A stretch of DNA of 64,000 nt, from contig CM019823.1 of the NCBI GenBank assembly GCA_009763385.1, positions 176,398,995 through 176,462,994 on the forward strand, read 5' to 3'. The translations under genes and the position numbers were made by a program. The notes under the pieces were generated by a model that was not told the origin of the DNA, searched no databases, and saw only the letters and a list, made by a program, of their open reading frames with translations. This document shows, piece after piece, positions 44,518 to 57,869 of this stretch (position 1 is its first letter; each line of letters starts with the position of its first letter). Source of the DNA: Coix lacryma-jobi var. lacryma-jobi (lineage: Eukaryota > Streptophyta > Magnoliopsida > Poales > Poaceae).

Positions 44518-44543
44518 GTGTGTGTGTGTGTGCGCGCGCGCGC
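44518..44543. repeat. Alternating (GT)n(GC)n tract touching the GST start codon
   Basis: An uninterrupted purine-pyrimidine alternation of 26 bases sits directly against the ATG of the tau GST. On the gene strand it is (GC)n then (CA)n, then ATG. Such tracts can form Z-DNA and vary in length. Confidence 0.8.
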
Positions 44544-45781
44544 AAGCACGCGCGAGCGGCGCTGGTTCGCGGTGGTGCGTCGGCGAGAGCGGGATCGAGG
44601 TCGTGAGACGGAGCTATGCTGGTGGCGTGCGTGACGTCGTACGTGCTGGACGACAGTAGGAGCTTCGAGGAAACTGTCTGTATGTACCTATGTTTTGCAG
44701 CTGCCACACATGTTTTTCATAGCTTCCAAGGGGAGACGAGCGGGTGATTGGGTCGTCAGCGCTGGCGTGTCCATGTTGTCTGATCGTCAGACGTCAGCGC
44801 TGATGAGAGGAGGGAGCTGAGGATCTCTTAGCTCTCTTTAGTTCTGTCCAACCTCTGAGAGTGAATTTATTTGAACATATACAAATATTAAAATGCTTTT
44901 TGATCTACAAACTAATTTGTTAACGTTCTTAGAGAAAAAAAAAAGTAACAACAATTCGGAAGAAAAAGAAGTAGTACTTAGTAGCCGAGAGGGCTAATGA
45001 TGGTGGACCATCCGATCGCTGTCAGCTCAAGGCAATAAACGACGAAAATACTTGTTTGAATACAGTGGTATGTAGATAGACCTGTCCCATGACTAATGAC
45101 GCTGCTTGCTACTCCGTCGGCTGCTACCATGACCAAGCCGCAGAGGAGGCGTGCTGCGTGCATGATGAATACTTATGATGCTGTAGAGGAGCAGCAACTG
45201 TCCAAACTGGATGCGGCGGCGACTGAACGGAAGCGGGAAAGATGAGGAGGAACCATGGGCTGGTCCAACCCGGAAAAACGACGGCCCAATGTGAAGCACA
45301 CAGGCCCTGACTGGACCACACGAAGTCCAACACACACAGCCCATGTTCGCACGGTGTCGTGGCCATCGCCGGAGCTCGAGAATTGTGGTTTGCAAATGCG
45401 CTAGCGCTACTGGTGGAGACTGAGTGCTGCCAGCTAGCGCATCTCGAAATCTATCAGACAACAAGAGACCAAAAGGAAGACCCGGGAAGTGAAGGAAAAG
45501 AAAATCCATGGGAAACCATTTTTATTCAGCTCCGGTACGTGCACGAGGCAACACGGACGGCGCTGCCGCTGCACGTACGCCAGACAACAACAGATTGGAT
45601 AAAGGACACGCACAACAACTCTCGACTCAACCCAAGCACACAACAATGACGAACTCTCACGCACATGCATGCATCCTACTGTAGTACTCATTATCATTGC
45701 TGTTATTATTACTAATTAATTACTCCCACCACCGCACGACCCCCGGCAGCCACCAGCCAGCCACCATCCTAGCTGCTACTA
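44544..45781. other. Intergenic DNA between the two tau GST genes
   Basis: It holds the promoter side of the left GST (44544 to about 44850) and the 3' side of the right GST. I see no additional gene, no clear TATA box for the left GST, and only low-complexity stretches. Confidence 0.4.
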
Positions 45782-46465
45782 CTACTCGATGCCGAACCTC
45801 TTCTTCAGCCCGCAGATGAAGTCGTAGACCTTCTCGGGCGGGTAGAGGTTCTTGGCGACGCTGGGGCGCTCGGCGCAGCGCTTGGCCCAGGCGGCGAGCC
45901 TGGGGCACTCCTCCTCCACGCTGAGGTCCCCGAACCGCTCGTAGGCGAGGAACCACGGCGTGAACGGCACGAGCGCGACGTCGACGAAGCCGAAGGCGTC
46001 GCCGCCGAAGAAGCTGCCGTCGCCGAGCGCGCCCTCGAGCGTGCGGAGGATCTCGACCATCTCCTTCCGCGCCTGCGCGTGGCCCTCCCCCTTGAGCTTC
46101 CACAGCCGGGTGCCGCAGTCGTAGAGCTTCTTGTCCACGTAGTCCGCCCAGAAGCGGGCCTGCGCGCGCGCGTACGGGTCGGCGGGGAGCAGCGGCGACG
46201 GTGTCGCCGCCGCCGGGAACGCCAGCTCGTCGAGGTACTGCACGATGACGAGGGACTCGCAGACGGGGCGGCCGTCGTGGAGCAGCACGGGGATCTTCTT
46301 GTGCACCGGGTTGGCGCGGAGCAGGAGCTCGCTCTTGCTCGCCAGGTCCTGCTCCAGGTACTCGTAGGCCAGGCCCTTCTCGTCCAGCGCGATGCGGCAG
46401 CGCTGCCCGAACGGGCTCACCCAGAAGTCCAGCAGCTGCAGGCCCTGCTCCTTCTCCCCGGCCAT
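45782..46465 (-). CDS. Tau-class glutathione S-transferase (GST23/GSTU6-like)
   Basis: The intact 227-residue frame starts at ATG 46465, about 165 bp after a TATA box, and ends at 45782 with GLKKRFGIE. The active-site serine is in WVSPFGQRCRIALDEKGL (residue 17). The glutathione site is KIPVLLHDGRPVCESLVIVQYLDE, and the C-terminal domain has ARFWADYVDKKLYDCGTRLWKLKGE. It closely resembles maize GST23 and rice GSTU6 as I remember them. It acts as a cytosolic homo- or heterodimer in detoxification. It lies 1.3 kb upstream of a second tau GST on the same strand, a tandem arrangement usual for this family. It is intronless, while many tau GSTs have one intron. Confidence 0.93.
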   Translation of the reverse strand: MAGEKEQGLQLLDFWVSPFGQRCRIALDEKGLAYEYLEQDLASKSELLLRANPVHKKIPVLLHDGRPVCESLVIVQYLDELAFPAAATPSPLLPADPYARAQARFWADYVDKKLYDCGTRLWKLKGEGHAQARKEMVEILRTLEGALGDGSFFGGDAFGFVDVALVPFTPWFLAYERFGDLSVEEECPRLAAWAKRCAERPSVAKNLYPPEKVYDFICGLKKRFGIE

Positions 46466-46628
46466 CTCTGCTTTTCTTCCTAGCTGCTCAGCGTACTACG
46501 TGCGCTGCTAGCGGCTGTGGAGGTGCAGGCGTGCAGTGCAGCAATCAATGGCGGATCGAGGTCGATGATGCCGTTGCTAGCTGTGTGTGGAGGTGGGGAA
46601 TGGGGATCGGGCAGGGACCCTCTTGCTT

Positions 46629-46636
46629 TATTTATA
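46629..46636 (-). promoter_or_regulatory. TATA box of the GST23-like gene
   Basis: On the - strand TCCTATAAATAAAGC lies about 165 bp upstream of the start codon, at a normal core-promoter position. Confidence 0.75.
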
Positions 46637-46639
46637 GGA

Positions 46640-47569
46640 GCCGAGAGCGGGAGAGGGTGGAGCAGAGCAGAGCTCGCTCGCTCGAGCGAGCCAGTGTGCT
46701 CGAGGAGGTTCCGGAACGGAAGCTGTGGTCTCTTGTGTGTGTGTGTGGCCGCGTGTGGGTGGATGACGGACTGAAGGCGGACGACGAGTCAGACGATAGG
46801 AAGGAGGAGAATCACACACGCCCGAGACCGAGAGCGGTGTCACGGGTGACGTCACGGGGGTTGCCTCTGGTCTCGTGCACGCGACGGCCGATGAAGCCGG
46901 GCACGGGTTGGTGGCCACAGAAGATCGGGGATGCTGGGAGGGGAGGTATGGAATGACGACAGCGGAGGAGATTGAGGGACACTTGGACCAAAGAATTCCC
47001 TGTGAGCCATTATAAAACATTGTAATTTCTTGTACGCCACTAGAAAAGTTTGGTGGTCTTCAGCACCACTGGTTCAAATTTTTCATGCCCTCCATGCCAC
47101 TGCCGTTAGATTGAACTCTAACGGTGTCAAACTGGATATGTGAAAAGTCAAAAATACGCTTATGTCTAATATATCATTTATTTTTTTGAGAATGTTAATG
47201 ACCTCAAATGAAAAAAAAGTTGTAAATCTCATTGAGATCTACAATTTTTGTAAAAAAATTATTTTTCGGTTTGGTTTTCGGTATTTTCGGTTCGGTTCTC
47301 GGTTCTCGGTATTTTATGCCAGAGGGTGAGGTACCATACCGCAACTGAGACCGGACAGGGGGCTCAAGCAAATGAAATAACGCAGGCGCCAGCTGCCAGA
47401 CATGCCCAAGCGCATGAGCAAAAACACCGTCGCGTACACCCGCACGCTGTCACACACGGCGCATACGTGTTCGGCGCCGCTGTCACAGGTATCCTTCCCC
47501 TGCGATCCAGAATGCCAGCCGACGGTCGTGTGCGTGCGGTGCACCCAGGGAGCGTCCGAGACCGGGAAC
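46640..47569. other. Intergenic; contains an unassigned repeat relic
   Basis: No gene is visible. From about 46990 to 47330 the sequence looks like worn transposon DNA, ending in pyrimidine-rich repeats of TTCGGTT (47265-47315). The CGTTAGA/TCTAACG pair near 47105-47120 is a short inverted repeat. The superfamily is not determined. Confidence 0.4.
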
Positions 47570-47577
47570 GAAATATT

Positions 47578-47877
47578 ACTCCGTTTGGCAGACCTATCTC
47601 CTAAATCCAGCAGGAGCTCTACAAAACAGTTTTTTAGATAGAAATAATTCTCTACTGATTTCGTGAAACGATTCTCTGAAACAAACTAAGAGGCTATAAG
47701 CCGAAAAAATAGCTTCTTTTGATTCTGTGAAATGACTCTTCGTGTTAATTTTAAAAGTTTATGCTAAAAAATCAAAGAGAATTATTTTCAGTCATAAAAT
47801 CACTTCTCTTAAAGAATCAGCTTTTATAGAGTATCAGAATCAAAATCACATGAAGTCGTACCAAACTTATCCTTAGG
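47578..47877. mobile_element. Probable MITE remnant
   Basis: The left side has CCGTTTGGCAGACCTATC. The right side, reverse complemented, has AAGGATAAGTTTGGTACGAC, giving weakly matching TTTGG-type ends around an AT-rich body with many AGAATC/GATTCT pairs. No certain target duplication was found. Confidence 0.4.
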
Positions 47878-48223
47878 TTGCTCCGGTCCGAGATTAAAAA
47901 GCTAGGCAACCAAAGAGCCTTGCTCGGTTACTTCAGAGGGTCCCAGCCGGCCGCTGCCTCTTCTGGTTTCCTTTCTTCGTCCCGGCAAGTGCAGGTAGCC
48001 GGCACGCGTACGTGCAGCATCTCGACCGGAACAGCGGCAGCGGTGCCCGGCCACACAGCCCAGGCAGAGAGCCCGCAGAGGATCTGGGCAGGCGATTCCC
48101 CGTGCAGTATAGGGTGACGTAGTGCACTTGTGCGATATCTGTATAGAGAAGAAAGGCTATATTACGTCAGAATGTGCTTTTTTTTTCTCATTTATAAAAT
48201 AATGTTTTCTTCTAGATCAGGAG

Positions 48224-48563
48224 AGGGGCCGTTGTTTTGCAGGGCTAAAATTTTAGTCATATCGCACCAAATACTGCACCTCTAATTTAATCTATTAAAA
48301 ATAAACTAATTTCAAAACTAGTTTATCAGTCAAAGAAGACGAATTTATTAAGTTTAATTAGTTTATGATTTAATAATGTGATACTATGGTAAATATTTGC
48401 TACTAATAGATTAATTTAACTTAACAGATTCATCTTATTAGTTACCATATGATAGTGTAATTAGTTTTATAACTATTTTATTTTTAATGGACTAAATTAG
48501 TGTCGTAGCATCTGACATGACACGTCTAAAATTTTAGCCTCGGATCCAACACCCTCCAAATCA
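48224..48563. mobile_element. MITE with GGCTAAAATTTTAG ends
   Basis: GGCTAAAATTTTAG occurs near both ends in inverted orientation (about 48262 and 48530), with partly matching flanks toward the termini. The body is AT-rich and non-coding. The exact ends are uncertain. Confidence 0.55.
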
Positions 48564-49211
48564 GTCTGGCAATTCAGCTATAGCGACCAAAAAAAATCCT
48601 GCCAAACAAAGCAGGAAAACAAAAACTATCTTAGAGAGGGCTGCGCCTGAGCGTGTCATATGTGGAAAACACACACTGAATATGAACTTGTTAATCTCAG
48701 ACCTAACTCTAGTCCTCGTTGAGACAAGAAGACTAGTAAGTGTTGTTTACAGAAAAGACGCGCATGTATATGTGTACATGTCCCGTATGAACGCGCGCAT
48801 ATATAGCCAAGAGGTTTTAAGATTAATGTACGATACTATAAACGGCTCGTTAGCAGAGTCAGCAAATCTGAAGGCTGATAAAGTCATCGTCGCGACTGCT
48901 GCCACACAAAACATATCATGTCATGTCATGTAATCTGAAGGCTGCTCGTTATTAGCAGATTAATGTACGGTTTTCCAGATTGACCGAGTAAGTCTCCCTT
49001 TCAATCGATTCGCAATCTATGGATGAATGAGATCGCGATTCTGCTTTTGGTAGTATTATTGCTGCTCGTGTTTGTTGCTTTTGGTGTTAATTTATTCCGT
49101 GACTTCGATCTCCAACGCCAGTGAGAAGGAAATGGAACTTCACATATATTTTTTTTCTAGGCAGCTATCGTGTTATCTGCATCAACACAAGTGATTGCTT
49201 CAGCTCCATTA

Positions 49212-49453
49212 GAGCAAGTATAATAACCGGCTGTAAGCCGGCTAAATGCAGAGGTGGAGGAGAGAGAAGAAGAGAGAGAAGAGAAGCGGCCTGTAATTTT
49301 ACAGCCGGCTTCGACACAAGAACCGAGAAACTCTGTGAGACTGATGAGTGAGCCATGTATTAATTGTGAAGCAACAACTAGTGTACAAGCGGGCTGGAAG
49401 AAGGCTGTAAGGATTCTTACAGCCAGCTTGTTGGCTGTATTATTAGCCTTGCT
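49212..49453. mobile_element. Tourist-like (PIF/Harbinger) MITE, 242 bp
   Basis: The ends are GAGCAAGTATAATAACCGGC and, reversed, GAGCAAGGCTAATAATACAG, flanked by the 3 bp duplication TTA (49209-49211 and 49454-49456). Several CAGCCGGC/GGCTGTAA pairs inside suggest a strongly folding transcript. A three-base TTA duplication is typical of this superfamily. Confidence 0.7.
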
Positions 49454-49456
49454 CTT

Positions 49457-50483
49457 AGCATCTGTTATTATTATTATTTTCCTTTCTGGTACTCACCAAT
49501 GGGAAGTGATCATGTCAGGTCCACGAGCATTGAACGTAGATGACGATGGCCAGCTAGTGGCTATTATTGGTCCTGTTTGGCAGTATGATTTAAAATGGTT
49601 TTTGCTTATTTGTACAAGTGTTTATTCGTACGACTGATTTGTTGGAAGAAAAAAAAACACAGTTATGTAACTAATTTATAAAGATTAAAACTAACTTGTA
49701 ATTCAAGCGCTACTCGGTAAGAAGTGAGAAACATGCACACGCATGACTGTCCGCCGTATCTTGAAATTAGAATTCATGTGGGTGCGGCCTCGTGGAGTAG
49801 TTTCATGCATTGGTAAAATAAATAGTTGGAAAGGTGTCTCGATCGAGTATTGTTCCAATACCAAAGCCAAAGCCAAGAAGTAATAATACTACGTATCAAT
49901 TGTTAAACTGGATACAATAAAGGGCCAAAAAGGCCCCGCGGGGCAACCAGGACTGCTTTGGGCTATTCGCTTATCACTGCTCAGAATAATGTTTTGCAGA
50001 AATTAGAGGCGATCTTATGGCGAGAACTTTCCGTCTTTTGGGCTCTGATGATCTCGAACGAGGTTATGGGGGCCCAAACGACTCCGACCCTGGGCCGAAT
50101 CTTCGGCTCATCTAATGCCCCAAACTCCCAATTTCCCAAAGCTAACCCCCCAAACGCCAGGCCAGCGTGAAACGACCCAGTCCAGTCCTGGTCTCGTGTG
50201 GCCGCGTGCGACTCGGCTCCGCCACTCGGACTCGGGTCAGGTCTGGCCTGGCCAGCCTCCCCGAAACTCTCTTGGACGCGGGCGGAGGCGGACCCCGGAT
50301 TAGTCAGCCGCGTGGGCGGCTCGCTCGGCTCGGCTGGCCCTGGACCTGGACGCTTCTCTTCTCTTCTCTTCTATTCTCCGCTGGTCGTCCCGACCGCGGC
50401 GTTGGACGGAGCAATCCAGGTGGAGTGGGGAGAGAAACCGCCGCCTGATCGAGCGGAACCAACGGCCGGCGCGGCGCGCCGCC
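49457..50483. other. Intergenic and leader region upstream of PEX13
   Basis: The first part is AT-rich with no gene. From about 50100 it becomes GC-rich, ending in the leader of PEX13. There is no clear TATA box; a TTCTC microsatellite is at about 50355-50372. Confidence 0.4.
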
Positions 50484-52978
50484 ATGGCAGCAGGTTCGTC
50501 GACGCCCTCCATGTCGTAACCCCCTTTCCTGCCGTGCTCACGCGTCTCGTGTCTGATTGATCGGCTGCGCGCGTCGCTGACTCGATCCGGCCGGCCGGTT
50601 GGTCGGCAGGTCGCCGGGACGAGGGTGGGAGACGGTGGGGGGTCGGTCCAATTCGTGCCCGATTTCGGTCCGATCGGCGGTCCGTTTGGGTTTCGGAGCT
50701 CCCTGGCGGTGGGCGCGTCCGGTCGTGCTTGGCCGCTCGGGGGGCCTCGTGTTACTGTAAATGTTTTTTGGGGAAGGGAAGGGCTCGTGGGTTCGCGCCG
50801 AGCGTCTCACCAGGGCTGTTGCTAGATATGCTACTCCGGCCGTCCGGCCTAGGAGAATCGACGCGATTATAAGATAAGGGCACGCGCAAAGAGGAAGTGT
50901 CAACCTTGACGAGGAATTGTTTAGCTTGGGATGAGCTTGCTGCCTTCCAGGATGGATTTTAGACGCCGCTGCGTTTTTTGCGATCCTGTATTTCACAGAG
51001 AAAACGGGATATGTGTATGAGCTTTAGTCTTGTGTTTCGCTAGATGTAGGTACAGTCCGTCTGAATCATTTTGGGGGTGGGAAGGCCACCCTTCTGAGTG
51101 CAAGTGTAGAAGTAATCTAAAACCTAGGTTGGCAAGTCTAATGCATGTGTTATGTATTGTCAAAAGTCATCAATATATGCTTGGCAAGCACTAATATAAG
51201 CAAGCATCCTGGTATTTTGGGTTTCATGGAACTATAAAGTTAGTTTTGGAAGCTTTAATTTGTGATGCCTTGATTGCTACCCTTGCTCATTCAGTGCATA
51301 TTTCCAGTTCCTTGAGATCCATAGTTTAACATTACCTGTCCTTCTATGTATTAGTTGGATGTGGCATCTGTGGTGTACTTTACCTACATATTGAGGAACC
51401 AAAAGATTGAAGTCCACCATGTTTGCGGGCTTTGGTTTACAAAAGTTGCAAATGAAAGTAATGATCAGTCCATCAGGGCTTGAACTACTGCTTGTTTTTT
51501 TTTATTACACATTTGACATTGTAGTTCTGTTTTCTCCTTAAGCAGGAACTTTATTTGATCTTCAGTCTGTACTGTTGTACCACTTCACGTTTCCTTTTAA
51601 TGTGTGAGCAGTTCCATCTTTGTTTCTTGTTGGAGGCTTAACGAAGATTTGTCCATGGATGTGATTGGCAGCTGGCAATCTGCCTCCAAAACCGTGGGAA
51701 CGTGCAGGAGCTTCATCTGGCCCAGTGCCGTTTAAGCCACCCTCTGGTGGTAGCACCAGTGCTGTTGTTGAAGCTTCTGGGACAGCAAAGCATGGAGAAG
51801 TTGTTTCTGCTGCTGGGAATATTGTTGCCTCCAATGTAAACAGCAACATTTCAGTGCCTGTGCCCCCAAGGCCTTGGCAGCAGCAAGGCTATGGAAATTC
51901 TTATGGGGGTAACTGATAATCTTTTTTTGCATGTTTTCCGAAAATATTCTTGTCTCAAAATGTTAACGTTTGATAAAAATGCAGGTTATGGCTCCAGTAT
52001 GTATAGCTCTTACGGTGGATATAGCGGACCCTATGGAAATAACATGTATTCAGGTTATGGAGGAGGTTATGGCAGTATGTATGGAGGTTCTGGAATGTAT
52101 GGTGGATCAATGTATAATGGTGGAATGGGAGGACCCTATGGTGGTTATGGTATGGGCATGAGTCCTTACAATCAGGGACCGAATTCATTTGGCCCACCTG
52201 CACCACCCCCTGGTTTCTGGGTGTCCTTCGTACGAGTGGTAATATATGTTTACTATCAACTTACTGATGATTTAGATGATTAGCTTCATTTGATCATCCA
52301 CACAACTGTGCATGAATAAGGTGGTCTTTTACAGTGCATTCATGCCCGCGTTCAAATGTTTTCTAGAACTTAAATTGCAGCTTGTTCTGTAGCTTGCCTT
52401 GATTGTTACACACATGGTGAAGCTAACACATTTTGTATTTTACCTGTATTATTATTGGAGCATATTGAACTAATTCAAAATCAAATTCTATGCAATGACT
52501 GCTTATAGTATGATTTGCATCAGTTGGATTTAAAATTATGTTTCGTAGAACTCGTCATTCTCTTAACCATTTCTCTTCTTAATTACAGATGCACGGTGTT
52601 GTAAATTTCTGTGGGAGGGTTAGCTTCCTTGTTAGCCAGAACACTCAGGCATTTCACATGTTCATTACCGCACTTTTGCAGGTAACTTCCGACTAGTGCT
52701 TCTACTTTCCCTGTTGAATTTATTTTGAGTATATTTCTTGTGTTTCCCCTGATGTGATTTTATTATTGCCATAGTTATGTGATCGGGCTGGAATGCTTTA
52801 TGGTGAGCTTGCAAGATTTGTTCTACGTTTGCTGGGGATCAAAACAAAACCAAAGAAGGGTGGCGTTAAGGGCGCAGGAGCTCCATCATTAGAGGGACAA
52901 GGCCAGCAGTTTGTTGAGGCACCAAAAGCTAACTCCTCATGGGACAGCGTCTGGACTGAGAATGGCAAGGGGAAGTAA
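50484..52978 (+). CDS. PEX13: PEX13, peroxisomal membrane import protein (5 coding exons)
   Basis: Coding exons are 50484-50493, 51672-51908, 51985-52238, 52589-52681 and 52775-52978, all with GT-AG borders and matching phases, giving 265 residues. The start ATG sits in GCCGCCATGG. The protein begins with a proline-rich PPKPWER segment and has a glycine/tyrosine/methionine-rich stretch wholly in exon 3 (residues about 83-150). It ends with the conserved membrane region GFWVSFVRVMHGVVNF...AFHMFITALLQL...GELARFVLRLLG. Like other plant PEX13 it has no SH3 domain. PEX13 docks the PEX5/PEX7 receptors, and its YG-rich part is known to form the permeability phase of the import pore. The first intron (1.2 kb) directly follows codon 3, which makes the first coding exon only 10 bases long. 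Confidence 0.95.
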
Positions 52979-54430
52979 GGGCCTGTTTGGGCGCATTGAG
53001 GCAGTTTTTGTGAAAGGAGGATGAGTTTGCTTGTGGAAGAGAAATCTGCCAGTATCTGTTTGGATGAATTTTGCATTTGGATAGAATACAAAAGCAAGTA
53101 ATCCCTTCCACCCTTTGTATTTGCCATGTTCTTCCATAGTGCACATATAGATCTGTCATGGTGTAGTAGTTAGTCTGCAATGAGAGCTCGTAAAGTACTG
53201 CTTTTGTAAAATGCCTGCAGCAGTACCTTTTGTACTGGAAAAAAAAGGAACACAATATAGATGGTCCTTTATTTGGCATGTTCCAAAATTAAAAATGAGT
53301 TCATTTATCGAGTATTGGCATATGATGGTGGCAGGTATTAATACCTGTTCATGGGATAAAAGTACCATGGAGTTCTTTCTCTTCTCATATTTCTTTTGCA
53401 GCAGGCGATCAAACTGATCATGAGGTTCTGCAGTCAAAGACGCTACCAGTTGTGGTAGTTTTCTGGGGTTAACTGTAACATGAAGTTGAGGTTTGGACTG
53501 GCAACTGGAGAGTGTCGTGTTTTCTGCTTTTTCATACATACATGGAGAAATGACGGATAAAACATAACTGGTCGCCAATGTATACTTATTCTGGCGACTC
53601 TGGAGCTTTTGCGGTGGCTCGTGCATCAGTATTGTTCTTGTGGAGCATATGGTTCACCCCTTGAGTGTATATGTTGGTTGGTGAAACTGAAAAATATATA
53701 TCTTGGTCTTGGTTATGAACTGTTTTGTCTTGTTCACTGTCCTAGCTTATTCTCCTTTGCTCTTCATATTTTGGTGTTGGTTATGAACAGAGCTTCTCCA
53801 TTGTTGACTGCAAATGTATTCTCCCCATCCAAATTGCACCATCATCCCATCGTAAGACGAGCCGATGCGAGCAACAATACTGCCCATAGGAATCGCCAAA
53901 CAAGAACGACCACTGCTGTGGCCTTATCCTCCCTTGCTAAGAGCAATCTTGATTCGGTGATATTTCTTGAGCCATGATGCCTCAACGCAGTTGTACAAAG
54001 CAAGGTGAAAAGTTTTACTTTTTTTGGGGGGGACAAGTGGAAGAGGTAAACCACTCCAATTCAATCAACAAACAAAACTCAAAAAAAACTACTGGATGGA
54101 GGAGGCAGACGAGAGGCAGTGCATGGACTAGGAAGAAGGGACAGATGATGTCAAGTGGACGAGGAGGAAGCCGTGCAGGTGGAGCCATCCTTGATCCCAA
54201 CCTCCAATAGCTCATCCGTAACCTTCTCAGTTTCCTACTTTCCTTTGCCACCGTTCCGTTCCATCCCCACGTACGTCTCCCCGCCCTTCCTTGTCTCCAT
54301 GCGGAAACACCTCTCTCTCTCTCTCACTACCACGCCCACGTCCCCTATATTACCTGCCACTCCCTCTCGCTCTCAGCTCCCCGCCTTCCTCCACTGCCTC
54401 CGGATCCAGAGTCTTCGTCTCGTCCTTCCA
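52979..54430. other. PEX13 3' region and glycolate oxidase promoter
   Basis: Up to about 53800 this is probably 3'UTR and downstream DNA of PEX13. From about 54200 it is the promoter and leader of the next gene, with a (CT)n run at 54311-54326 and a weak TATA-like CTATATTA at 54345-54352. No other gene is visible. Confidence 0.4.
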
Positions 54431-54439
54431 GAGCTAGAG

Positions 54440-55467
54440 GTAACAACAAACTCATCACCACCATCATCATTTTATTTCTTCAGTTCAGCAAAATTCCCAG
54501 ACTCTGCCAAGTATTTCGATGCTTTCGCAAAAGCACATGTGTTAAGCCCCCACTCAGGTGTGAGAAACCCAACCAGCTGAGTTACGCTTAGATCGCTGAA
54601 TTTCTCTAAACTTGATCGTGTTTCCCAGTTTGTTCAGATGTTTGAACCGAGGAGAGGACTTGATAGGTGTTGTTCTTGTATGGTTAGTCCATGTTAACCC
54701 CAGCTGATAGGCTAGGCTGTCATCATATACAAGAAGATACTACATGCTGCTAGTGTTGTCCGGCAGTTCCCAGTTTCCTCCTTGAGGATATATATACTGG
54801 CATACATACTGTTATGTATCTGGGACACTACAGTATGAGAAAGTCTTACCCTTTCCCCCCCTGCTATACTGCTGTAGTACTCATTTGTGCCGGGTGAGCA
54901 GTTTTTTTGCAGACTGTAGTGTTACGTATTCTCACACACAAACAAAACGATATGCTTCAACTTTCTTGCATACGATCTTCTGAAGGAAAACACAGAGCAC
55001 TAGTCTTTATCTTTAAAAAAAACTGGAATAATTCATGATTCTGTAACCAGCATATACTTATAGATATGCAAATTAGACTGCACCATTTTTTTTTGCTAGA
55101 AACAAATAGTTATTTGGCCATTAGTGATATGCAACATTTTTGCTCTCTGTTGTCTGTTCTGTTGACGTCACGATCTGAAGCTATAGTGGCATATGTTTGG
55201 TTACCTCTCGTTGTGTTTCTATTTTTCTGGTTTATTTTATTCGACATATTCAAACTGCAATTTTGAGCTTTTCTTAGTCCGCTTTGATGTGCATGAGTTG
55301 CAACAAAGACAGTTCACTATGTTTTCTTTAATAATGGCACGGTACGCCTAAACAATTGACGTGGGGATCATATCTTTTTTGTTGCCCAAATACTATTATT
55401 TTTGTAATTAACAGATAGTAGATGCGGAAGGCTCACCCAAATACTAAATAATCTGTGGGTATTCCAG
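54440..55467 (+). other. Leader (5'UTR) intron of the glycolate oxidase gene
   Basis: A donor AGCTAGAG/GTAACAAC at 54440 and an acceptor TGGGTATTCCAG at 55467 enclose 1028 AT-rich bases. The start codon lies 40 bases into the next exon. Leader introns are common in highly expressed grass genes. Confidence 0.6.
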
Positions 55468-55507
55468 AGTAGAGCGTTCAGCGGGACCCCAGCAGAGCGA
55501 AGACACC

Positions 55508-57869
<2,362 letters not shown>

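Noticed and set aside
43736..44707. 323-codon - strand frame overlapping the left tau GST
   Set aside because: It is an arginine-rich out-of-phase shadow; the GST frame carries the domain.
47105..47330. Mutator-type terminal repeat
   Set aside because: Short inverted repeats are present but there is no matching partner end and no 9 bp duplication in reach.
54155..54580. 141-codon frame upstream of glycolate oxidase
   Set aside because: It covers promoter, leader and the start of the leader intron; no homology and wrong composition for a gene.
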